NCBI GenBank assembly: GCA_013396635.1
Contig: WBMW01003830.1
Location: forward strand, 1,834,980 to 1,898,979
Direction: 5' to 3'
Length of the DNA stretch: 64,000 nt
Source of the DNA: Penelope pileata
Lineage: Eukaryota > Chordata > Aves > Galliformes > Cracidae
Part shown: positions 13,416 through 23,349 of the stretch, piece after piece
How the letters are laid out: each line of letters begins with the position of its first letter
Position numbering within the stretch: position 1 is the first letter of the stretch
The notes under the pieces: generated by a model
What the model was told of the DNA's origin: nothing
What the model saw: only the letters and a program-made list of their open reading frames with translations
The model's database searches: none
Made by a program: the position numbers and the translations under genes

Positions 13416-14872
13416 CAGTGTACTTAATTGTTGAATTCAATTGACATTTCCCCAGTCTCCAGGAAAGTTGGGCATGACCATAGGATTATTTTGATTGCAA
13501 AAATGTTGCCGAGTTTTGGCCTACTTTCAGTGTATGTTTTCATCAAACACTGAAACAAAGGTATTGAAGTCATCAAGTCATGCACTTGGAGGGTCAGGGA
13601 AGATAACCAGACAGGTCATCTGTGTAGACATAATGCAGCCTTCCTTGTATGTCTGCATCGTGAGCTAACCTCTAATTACTATATTTTCCACAGGCAATTA
13701 CCCCACGTGCTATGGAGGTTAGGCAGAGCACAAGGAGGGGGGCCTGTCTCAGCACTCCGCAAGGTAGGAAGCTGCTTGCCATAGGAAGTCTTGCTCATTC
13801 AGCAACATAATTCAGAAGACAAGTAATGAACAAAGCAATGCCCTAAAGGAAGAAGAAAGTTGGTGTAGTTAGAGGAAGACTACTAAAACCTTCTACTCTA
13901 GATTCCTCCTAATGATGCTTGCAAGTTTCTAAGCAGCAAGGTTTTCACATACAGCAGTTCCTCTGGGTCCCCAGTCTCTGTCTGTCCAGCTCAGTGCACA
14001 CAGGGCTTAACTCCTGCAGTGCTAAGCACTCAGTGCAGTGGAAATCATGGAATTCTTGCGGCTCTGGCTGTCTAGGAGCATGTTTGGTGGCATGAACAGA
14101 AGGGTCCTCATGGGCACAATGTCCTTCATATTCATCCAGGCTTCACCCTGATCCAGTCTGTGATGTTCAGGAAGCCACTCTGCCTAAGGGGTTTCTCAGA
14201 CCTTCCCTTTGTAAGTTAGGGCATACAATTTCTTTACCTGAGCAAGGCAGGAGAGGTGAAGGGAGAGGAGCAGTTACCACCAATCAAACTTTTAAGTTTT
14301 TGAGTTAACTCCCTCAAATTCTTACAAAACATTAAGGAGCTTGATTTTTCAGATTTTCTCTCTCCATTTCAACTAGGAACATAAATTTATATTTATTATA
14401 TTATGGCCTCAGCTTTTTTGTGATACAAATATTCACTTCTACCATGGATGCAGAGTGATTCGGAAGGTAAATCCTGATGTATGTTACTGATACTCAAGAT
14501 AGCGTCAGACCATGTCCAAGAAAGAAGGCAAGAAAGGAAAATAAAGAATACGTTGACCACTTGTGTCAGATCACTGTGAAAAAAGTCAGAGATTCAGAAA
14601 CAAAAGACTGCTCCATAACACATTTACAGCTGCGTGGGGTGAAGGCAGTACTGTCAATCTGGGATGCAGGAGTTCTTACCTTTAATTTGCAAACAAAATA
14701 GCTTTTCTGAAGGCACACATACATTTTTTTCATGCAGATTCACAGAAGGAGGAATGGCAGGAACAGATACTGATGTACTTGTACATCGGTAAGAACAAAG
14801 ATTCTGCTACAAATTCAGTTAGCATCAGTTTGAAATTTCAGTATTTTTTCATCTGATTTAAATTAGAATATG

Positions 14873-14922
14873 TTTATTTTATTAAGCTACATTGCTCTGG
14901 CATAAATCAAGACTACTTTATT
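14873..14922 (-). other. WDFY4: candidate WDFY4 poly(A) signals
   Basis: On the minus strand AATAAA occurs at 14922-14917 and again at 14878-14873 (TTTATT on the plus strand). These are the first canonical hexamers about 310-360 bases after the WDFY4 stop codon, giving a short 3' UTR. A further hexamer lies near 14390. Which one is used cannot be told from sequence. Confidence 0.45.
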
Positions 14923-15232
14923 TGCTAGCAATTATTTGTGAACTACAAAGTAGTATGCTAAATTCAGTATTTAAAATAACACTTGAAATACAGAAGTTTT
15001 CCAAGGACAAATACTAAGAATTCTCATTGTCTGTGTGTGTCAGTGTCTTTCCCATAGCTTTGGAGTCTATTCTTTGATTTCAGTCAGAGCTGACTGCATG
15101 GTCAGTCCCACAATTCCTTCGAGATACAGTCCCCAGCCATAAGCTTCTGATGTCTCTCACTCTTTCATGCTCTGAATGGCACTTTTCTCTCCATCCAAAA
15201 GGCTGAAAACAAGAGTTCCTGACTAGTTCTTC

Positions 15233-15299
15233 CTACCCATCCACAGACCAGCAGCAGACTCTTCCCCATTCATCACCAACTAGGAGCTTGGAGGAATTT
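15233..15299 (-). CDS. WDFY4: WDFY4 exon w21, terminal coding exon with stop
   Basis: A long pyrimidine tract and CAAG acceptor precede a single phase base, then NSSKLLVGDEWGRVCCWSVDG and TAG at 15235-15233. This is the closing strand of the last WD repeat (LLVGDE-GRV-CWS). It completes an arginine codon split with w20 (AG|A). The stop immediately after the WD repeat means there is no C-terminal FYVE finger. Confidence 0.9.
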
Positions 15300-16351
15300 C
15301 TTGAAAAAGAGAGAAAGAAAAATGTTTAAGAATAAGATGCAAATAGGATCAAGACTTTCTCCTGTTTGTGTAGCAATTAGGAGGATACAACATTCAGGGA
15401 AGCAAGTAATCTCACATGTTAAGTTTGAAGTACAGTGATCTAGACTAGATATAAAGGACTGAAATTAGAATTGGATCCAAACTTTCCTTGACTTCAATGG
15501 GTTATTTGTTCTGATCTAGCCAGCTCAGGAGGTTTAACCCTCCTCTGATCCAGAGAATCTGTGAATGTTAATCAGATCTTCAGGCCAGCTTCAGAATTCA
15601 GACTTGTCAGCATATTGAAATCTCTGCTGCATGCAGGGTCATCAAACACTGATGAAAGGAGATCCCTCTCCCCCAGCAAACCTTCGCACTTTCCATGCAT
15701 AGAAGTGTCACACTAAGCGCTCTAACTCTCAGCATATACGATACATAGGAATCATTTTAGCAACTACCAAAATGCCAGAACTTCTGGAGACAAAGACAGC
15801 AGCTGTTTTACAGTACATTGCAACATCCTGGGGTAGAAGATAGCAACAAATATTACAGCCAGATGACACTGCAGGAGGGAGATTGAGTAAACTAAAATAC
15901 TGCTGGCTGCGCAAGCTGAGTTGAACAACAAAGTTATCTTTTAGCCAAAACTTTCAGTTCACATTTCATTAAGCTGACAGCATCTCCAGAAACTCCTAGG
16001 ACAGTGTTTTTTCTGTGGTGCAGAGACAGTACAGCAGCTACTAATCTCTACATCTACTCCACCCAAAAGCTGCTGTTTCTTCTGGGCTGTCTCCTCTTTG
16101 ACTGTTGACTATCCCAAAACCCTTCACTTAATACAGCAAGCCAGGACAGCTCCCAGAACGACTGCATTTGGCAAAGAGTGACTCGACTTGAAAAACAAAA
16201 ACAAAACCCACAAACAAAACAAAACAAACAACAGAAGTACAGACTTCAGAACACAGTAAGCCAAGAGCTGAGGACAGAGCCGTGGAGGTGCAGAGGCTGC
16301 TGCGGTGCCCGCTGCCGGGCCTACGCGACCATGCCAAGGACAGGGCCCCAC
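15300..16351 (-). other. WDFY4: WDFY4 intron w20/w21
   Basis: Intronic sequence. It holds an AC/CA-rich stretch (16195-16232) and a small GC-rich, CpG-containing patch at 16275-16335 close to the w20 donor. No gene is seen. Confidence 0.8.
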
Positions 16352-16463
16352 CTGGACACAGCGAGTGCTGTCACTGCTGGGCCGTTCTTGCTTGGTTTTC
16401 CAGTCAAGGCAAGGCTGGGATTCAGCTCCCGAAAGAGAACAAGATGTTTCCCACAGTTGTTAC
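16352..16463 (-). CDS. WDFY4: WDFY4 exon w20 (WD40 region)
   Basis: Acceptor CACACAACAG, 112 bases, donor TCCAG|GTGGGG. It encodes GNNCGKHLVLFRELNPSLAL followed by a segment ending GPAVTALAVS and the first two bases of an arginine codon. LALTGKPSK and PAVTALAVSR are strongly WDFY4-like. The exon starts with two bases of a codon opened by w19 and ends with two, so both joins keep frame. Confidence 0.92.
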
Positions 16464-18694
16464 CTGTTGTGTGGTTTAAAAATAAATATTTAGAAAGTGT
16501 CTGGGGGCAGTATGAAAGGGATTGTTATTATTTATGGTCAGCAAGTTGTTAAGTTGAGAACAAATATATTCAATCTCAGCCTGTGCTGTTGCAAAATAGG
16601 CCCATCCCAATTTAATTTGTGGCTATGATAGTTACATGTGCTGACGTGCGGCTGTATCAATTGTGTGCTAAATTGGATTTGTGTATTATTGCTTTCTAAA
16701 TTGCATGCCTAGTTCAGCAAAATTGTTCATCAGTTTTCACTGGCTCTATGCTTAATAAGATGCCCCACAATACCTTGCTGCCAGGATATAATGCAGCCCA
16801 TAATTGCCTAGTAAAAAGAAATTACATAAAGCCCTGTTATTATCAACTTATCTAAATCTGCTCATAACAGAACCAATAATTAAATGCTGAGAACATTTCA
16901 CATACACACATACGTACACAAACCTAACAACATAATTCAATCATAGTTACTTTAGTCATCTTAATGACTTGTGTTTTGTATTAATTTTATTTTCTTTAAT
17001 GCGTAGAATGAGATGTGGGAATACTGGGCCATTTAAAATAATTCTGAAATCATCTGAATACTTTAAGAGAGAATGTCACTGCTCTGATCACACGTCAACT
17101 CTTTAATCAAGAATGCTGTTGCTGTGTGCGTCTGAGAACATGCTTTCTTACGCTTGGGTGAGAACAGGTGTGTGTGTACGCACACACCAACTGATGCCTG
17201 GTTAACGCATGTCTTCTTTTATGATCCTCTCTTAAAAAAGCACAAACAGGGGTATTGGAAAATTGTTCAAGAAGAATACTTTATTTTTATTTTTATGTTT
17301 TAATAGCTAAAATCTCAGTTTGCTGACAGACAAATGCTATGCAATTGTACCTTAGTAAAATGGACATGGAAATATCTTCCATAGGAAGAACAAGAGTTCA
17401 GGAAATTCTTAAAATTAATTAGATGCTTCTACATGTAAAAAAAAAAAAAAGAAAACCTGCAAAGTGACTACTGAATGCTAACAAGGATTCTGGAAAGAGT
17501 TGAAGCACAAGATTTAAAACTTGCAGCCGTCTCTGATTAGAGACTGTAATGAAACCAAACCAGTCTGGCTACTGCAGCCAGGCTGCCTCCCATCTGGCAT
17601 CTCTGGCATTCTTGCTCCTTCCCTGGAAGCATCTGGCTCTACCTACCCTCAGAGACATGACAAAAAGTAGCAAGGGCATCTGGTCTGGCATTTTCAATAT
17701 GCCTCTGTACCTATAAGTATTTCTACATCTCAGTCTGAGTAATTAAGATGCCAAGTTCCATGAACAGTGCTTTGAAGATCTCAGTCGTAATGCCCAATTA
17801 CTGTATAATATCTTTTTATGCAGATGTTACATCTACAACTATCTTTATGTAAATTGTGTGCCTAAAATTGAAGCAATAGAGAATGTCTAATGAGGTTCAG
17901 AGCAAATAAGTGGTGTAAATTATACATGCTAACAGCACAATTCCTTTTTTTTTTTTTTGTTTTTTTTTTTATAAAACATGCTGTGAACAGAAGCAAGCTG
18001 TGCTATTAGGACATGCCTTTAAAGCTCCCTGGCAGGTTTCAGCTCCTGTATTTGTTAGAACAGAGATGTGAGCTTGAGTTGTTTTCAATAGCAGTCAGTG
18101 CTGTAGCCCCATCATCTTGTCAATCTTGGCTCTGCAAGAACTCCAGGGCATCAGCTTCAGCTTGGCATAGCCTTGACTATACAGCACCATGCAGTAGGGC
18201 TCACTGCTGGACTCCCACCAGTATGGAGGACCTCTGACCTCATTTAAGGCAGCAAAGACTACAAACTTGCCTGTTTCAGCCCAGGGCACTGCCCGCTCTG
18301 ACACCTCAAGACACTTTATACAGGCCATCAGCAGATGTACTAAGGCTTTATGGAGCCAGGATAGTTCATTGGTTAGATCATTCATAAATACAGGACAGAG
18401 CATTCATAGGTTTCTGCAGAAAAGTGGCCTATCAAGCCTGACAGAATCTATAAAGAACCTCTCAGCTTCATCCAGATCAGATTTTCCCATGAGACTGGTG
18501 GCTGCCGGCTGCTCAGTTTCTGTAAGGCCCAGCAGCAGCTACCCACTCCTGTTACTGACTACAGTAACACTGTATCTGTCCCCTGCACCATCTCCCATTC
18601 ACACCACTGTTCTCTCACACCCTTTCCTTTCTCACAATAGAACAAAGTCTGCAGTAAGTTCCACTTCAGCTCACAGCCCATGCTGTGGTCATAC
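16464..18694 (-). other. WDFY4: WDFY4 intron w19/w20
   Basis: AT-rich intron. It contains a GT/CA inverted repeat at 17167-17188, an A-run near 17438, a T-run at 17945-17970, and a stretch at 16560-16900 that looks richer in structure than its surroundings (see findings). The open frames at 18013-18690 show no family features. Confidence 0.8.
17945..17970. repeat. poly(T) tract
   Basis: A 26-base T-run interrupted by one G, without an attached retroposon body that I recognise. Confidence 0.9.
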
Positions 18695-18782
18695 CTGGGC
18701 TGCTTGCCTCCCCCACAGTGCCTCTCCGTGAGCTCAGCCCAGCAGCTTGCTCTGGGCTGTTGGTGTATTCAGTCTTCCACAG
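18695..18782 (-). CDS. WDFY4: WDFY4 exon w19 (WD repeat end and linker)
   Basis: A strong pyrimidine tract and GGCACAG acceptor lead into LWKTEYTNSPEQAAG and a serine/glycine-rich linker, then donor CCCAG|GTATGA. The LWKTE start completes the WD strand GVVR|LWKTE begun in w18. The linker is low in conserved residues, as expected between the last two WD repeats. Length 88, ending in phase 1. Confidence 0.9.
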
Positions 18783-19596
18783 CTGTGCCAGCAAAGAAAG
18801 GAAAAGGAGAAAAATACGGATTATAACAGCACAATCACATGAGAGATGTGGCCGTTTTCTTCCTAGCAAGGGTGTCAGAGCAGGACTTGGCAGGGTTCTC
18901 TCTTCCTCTACCACAGTGTTACAGAGTCATGTGGGAGAAATGTAGGCAGCGAGCTGGCAGGGTTGCAGGACTGGCATGACAGCCAGGATCCCTGTCACCC
19001 AGGAAGCTCTCCCACCAGACTGGGAGCAAAACCAGTGGAAAATTCATGCACATGAGAGAGTATGATTTAACAAAATAAGTTGTGTACCAACTCTCAGCAA
19101 CTATGGATCCTGCAGGGTTCTGCAGTACTGATCTTTGCAAAAGTGAACACAAGTGATTTCCTCACCACCACCACCTCAACGTCTCCATTTATAAAACAAT
19201 GATAATGTATACTGAATTCGTTAGGCAATGCACTGCCACCCACTAGCAACAAGTGCTGCAGAAGAGTCAGGACTAGTTTTTCCCCCAAGGATCTGTTTCT
19301 CCTAGAAACACAAACATTTCTGATGGGCAATATAATTTTTTGCTTTCAAAAATGCACCAGTAAAGGAAAAGCACATTTTCAAAACTCTTCCCGAACAACA
19401 GACACTCCTCATTGAGGTGGATAAAAGCTGCAAAGAAACAAGTCTTTTTCTCCACTTTTCAGGTTTTTTTCCTATGCTGCCCTGTTGAGAAAGTGGCATG
19501 AGCCTTTAGCAGCTCTGCCCCTCCATTCAGGATGCAAAACTCTGCTTCTGGTCTACACTGTATTAGGATTCCCTTTTCTCTCCCCTGTCCACCTAC
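18783..19596 (-). other. WDFY4: WDFY4 intron w18/w19
   Basis: Intron of about 0.8 kb. The several overlapping open frames on both strands are not supported by splice sites or motifs. Confidence 0.85.
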
Positions 19597-19779
19597 CCTG
19601 ACCACTCCATCTGTGCTTCCTGTGATGACGATGCTGCGTGTGTCCCAGTCCATCACTTCGGCAAAGCAGCAGCAAGCAATACGGCTGTCAGGGCTGCAGG
19701 CGGTGTTAATGCTTACAAGTGGCTGGCCATTGACTGTCCACAGGAATAGGCAGGATCCAGCACAAGAGGCAATGTCACC
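19597..19779 (-). CDS. WDFY4: WDFY4 exon w18 (WD40 repeat)
   Basis: A phase-0 exon of 183 bases with acceptor TTACAG and donor CAGG|GTAGGT. It encodes GDIASCAGSCLFLWTVNGQP, then a spacer, IACCCFAEVMDWDTRSIVI and TGSTDGVVR. GDI-SCAG-LxLWxVNG and ITGSTDGVVR are two successive WD-repeat strands characteristic of WDFY3/4. Confidence 0.95.
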
Positions 19780-22700
19780 CTGTAACAGAGCAATGGGCAG
19801 TGTTTCAAGATCCTATGCTCACCCTTCTCACAGGAGGGCAGAGATAAGGGATTTTAAAGGACAAAAATCAGCAATAAACTTTTGGTTCAAAATGGGGAGG
19901 CTTTCATGCATTCTACAGAAAGTATTTGGTAAATTGCACTAGAAAAAAATGGCCATTCATTAAAAAAAAAAAAAAAGAATCAGGATGACATTTTGAATGA
20001 TGCTTTCTTTTGAAAATACTTCAAGGCTATAAAGATCTACAGAACATCATGCCTTCATGACTACTTTCACCCTCTATTGTCTTGCTGGTTCTAAAGCATT
20101 TAACAACTGCCGCATATTTTGTTCAAACTGTCCCAGTACCTCTTTCCTTCACATCCTTGTCAACAGGTAAGCCTCAACACTTGTTTTTCAGTTGTGTGTT
20201 CTACACTTGCCAAAACTACCTTAGCTCCAGCTGTTAGAAAAAATGCAGACGGGTCAGATACAGATCGCCTGATGCTGTGTCAAAAAATGGGAAAAGCACA
20301 TCTTGATTCATGGCAACCACAAACACAGCCTTGATATCCATTTCCTATAATTGAGCAGGGGGAGACCAAAGAGTGTTCTCAATATTGTTCTACAGTCCTG
20401 GACACACATTACAGCCAGGCAGCCTGCAGACAGACGAGGGTTACAACGTGTTAGGATGTGCCTTGAGATAGCACTCTGTTACCTTTGTCAGGCAATCAAA
20501 AGAATCCTGTTCTTGCCTACCAAGAAAGCCAATTTTTAAGCATGGCAAAGGGTTCAAAGGAGCACAGAAAAAAAGGTAAATACAGAGAAGAGGACAGAAA
20601 GCTAACTGCTATGCTCTGCCCTTACCTCTTAGTCAGCGTGCAGCCCAGCAGAGCACCAACTGATCCTCAGCTGCTGCCAGAGACACAGACTGTGCACAGT
20701 CAGTCCCTAGCTCAGGTTCTGGGCCAGGACTAGAGCTTTTACATTTTACTGATATCTAGAAAAAACATTCTCTTAAATAAGGACATTGTGTTTACCTCCT
20801 TAGCTGTGAAGCCTTTGGTGATTTCACAATCTTCCTCTGCCCCTCACAGGGAGCTTAATGTCATCGCATTTTTAGACTGCTTTGCATTCTAGCAATGACC
20901 AACTCAGCATTCAATGAGTTGCACTTGCACTGCAGAAAACACCTTTTGCAGCTGAATCTCTCCTATTCTTTCAGTGAAGGTTCACAGTCTTACCAGTGAT
21001 TGCACATAAGGAGCAAATACACAGGCAATCCTCTGGGGCAAGTGACATACAGAACCAAAATCCAATCCTGCAGTTTTAAGTAACCTTATCTAAAGTGCCC
21101 TTTGATCAAAGTACTAAATGAAATTCCACCCAAACTTTTCAGCCTTGATGCATACTAAGAGCCAGCTAAATAGAACAGCATCAGCAAAGTCATTGATTCT
21201 GGCGAAGGCCAGTGTGCCCTCAAGCTAGCAGTGCACACCTCGTTTAAATCTACCAACACTGTACTTCACCTCTGCCTAATTTGGGAACAGGGTTCTTCAC
21301 ACTGGAGGGCAGAATTCTGAAGATAAAATGAAGATAGCATAATTGAAACAGAATTGCCAACAATTAAAGAAATTAAATTTCAGTTACTTCATCATCATGA
21401 GAGTACCTGATGTCCGTGCGCTTGGTAATGACCTACAGTGTTTTTCAGATGTAGACCAGGGATTTAAAACTAACTGAAATAGTTAGTTACAGAAAGCTTT
21501 TACAGTCCTACTTAAGTTACAAACTCTTTGGGACAGTTTTTTTCTTTGTGACTATGTGATACAAACACTATAATGCTTGGATCTGTAAATGGATCTTCCA
21601 GATGCTAAAGCAAATATAAAGCCCCACAATCGTATCACAAAGAAATTTGCTTCCCGGACACACACTACAGTCAGGCAGCCTGCAGAAATTTGTTTCTATA
21701 TCACAGAAATTTGTTTCCTTCAAATTTTTGCTTCAAAATGTTCTGAATTTTCCAGGAAAAAATTAAAAGAACCATTTCACAACAACTGAAATATTTAATT
21801 TAACAGAATAGAAATATTGCTTCTATCTTTGTGTTATAGTGTATATATATATTACATATATATAATCTAAATAAAAACATGTTTCAAAATGAAACATCTT
21901 GCTCTGCTAGTGTCAAACCAATATTTTCATCCATGACACATGGATCCCTTCATCTACACCTCCTTGAAGTTTCAAACATACTTTCCCAAGGTTTCTCTCT
22001 TCTAAACGAACCTTTCTGCAGACTAGCCAGAGAGCTGCTCTTGGCTCAATCACCACAGTGTTCCTGGCACAGATAATCCCATTTTTAGACAATTCAGAAG
22101 AGCTACTGTCTGAAATGGCTATTGTTAATGGTAGGTTGATGTGTAAGACGAAGAGGACTCCATCCACTTGAGGCACAAAGGCCAAGTTTTTTGCCAGCCC
22201 ACCAATTATTTTTGAATGGTTGGTACTATTGGGACCACCGGGTGTTGTGAGTTGGCTGGTCAAAGCCACCAGCCACATAACACTAACCAAGACCCTTGGG
22301 ACTGAGTGACACCAAACAGACTTAGTAATTCCCATCTTCAATCACTAGCCATCAGACTGCATGGTTAGTAAAGCTCTAATATGGCACAGACTAAGGGGAG
22401 AATGTCTGCTTGGTTTCTTACTGCTATTAATTTACTTGCTTCTTTTGGTACAAGCTCCAGTGCTAGCTGCAATCTCAAATTATCTGAGCAGTAGGAACCT
22501 TGCTGTAGTACACTAGCAGAGATAGAAAATACAACTGTACAAGCAACATTCTTGGGAGGTAGAAGGTTGGAAAAAAAATCACATCAAGATTGTTTACAGT
22601 TAAAATCCAATACAGAATATTTTCCTATCAGCATGCATGCAATTGCAGCCAGGATCACAACAGGATTATTTCCATGCTGGTAAACAAAAATCCAACCACT

Positions 22701-23169
22701 GCTATCAAGAGCACACTCCTTAGCTGACAGTAGGAGGGAAAGTAAAAAACAAACACCGTCACTGCAAGGGTGTAAGAAAGTTGTCAGCTGAGGTGGCTGA
22801 CTGAGGTCCAACATGTCTTAGCTGACACTGGTCTGCTGCATGAATGTCAGGAGAAATTAACGGAATAACGGAAGCAACAGGGCTATGGGTGAGCCAGATC
22901 CAGAAGCTACTAAGGCAATGCTCTGTAAACTAAGAAAGTTTTAATCCTGCTGTCTACCCCTCCAAAGATGCTTCTGCTTAGCTACTCAGTCTAAGATGTT
23001 GCTTTTAGTGCTCCCCTCTCATCATTAAGAACACTATTAGCAATCTCTATAGAAAGAAAAAAATCAATGTATCAGACTCAGGATGTTTTTATGTTGGAAG
23101 AGTACCCATTAAGTTATCATGAAATGTTCATGGATGCATCAGAAGAATGATGATAAATGAAGATCTTAC
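19780..23169 (-). other. WDFY4: WDFY4 intron w17/w18
   Basis: Intron of about 3.4 kb. It holds an A-run near 19960, a (TA)n-rich spot at 21843-21867, a run of imperfect repeats of ACAGAAATTTGTTTC at 21641-21730, and two copies of a 34-base sequence (20397-20430 and 21653-21686). The minus-strand open frames at 21913-22341 and 22584-22814 lie inside it. They are not needed because w17 and w18 join in phase. Confidence 0.8.
21843..21867. repeat. (TA)n-rich microsatellite
   Basis: Interrupted TATA repeat within the intron. Confidence 0.8.
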
Positions 23170-23349
23170 TGTTGAATTGTTGATGGCAACAGAACAGAGA
23201 CTTGCCCCGTGGGCAGGAAGCTGGGTTATGTACGTCAGATGGTTCAGGTCCCAAATGATGCAGGTTCTGTCAACAGATCCACTCACAATGATGCTGTAGG
23301 TCACAGACGCAGCAAGGCAGGTCACTGCCTGAGAGTGCCCATACAAAGC
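23170..23349 (-). CDS. WDFY4: WDFY4 exon w17 (WD40 repeat)
   Basis: A phase-0 exon of 180 bases, acceptor CCACTAG and donor AACA|GTAAGA. It encodes ALYGHSQAVTCLAASVTYSI followed by IVSGSVDRTCIIWDLNHL and ends at SVAINNST. GH-x-VTCLAAS and VSGSVDRTCIIWDL form a textbook WD repeat with its GH and WD dipeptides. Confidence 0.97.

Larger units (their letters stand above)
7071..14872. other. intergenic region between the VSTM4 and WDFY4 3' ends
   Basis: Apart from a CR1 fragment (8753-8975) and short AG-rich runs, I see no gene, RNA or regulatory element that I can support. Open frames of 60-132 codons (for example at 8084, 10915 and 11244-11642 on the minus strand) have no recognisable domains, lack splice context and look like chance. 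Further AATAAA hexamers on the + strand (about 9966) could serve still longer VSTM4 3' ends. Confidence 0.6.

Noticed and set aside
18013..18731. Overlapping open frames on both strands (102-154 codons)
   Set aside because: Mutual overlap, serine/proline-rich translation of ordinary intron, no splice context and no resemblance to retroviral or host proteins.
22584..22814. Minus-strand frame as a possible extra WD40 exon
   Set aside because: Exons w17 and w18 join directly in phase 0 with a continuous WD repeat, and this frame lacks GH/WD features.
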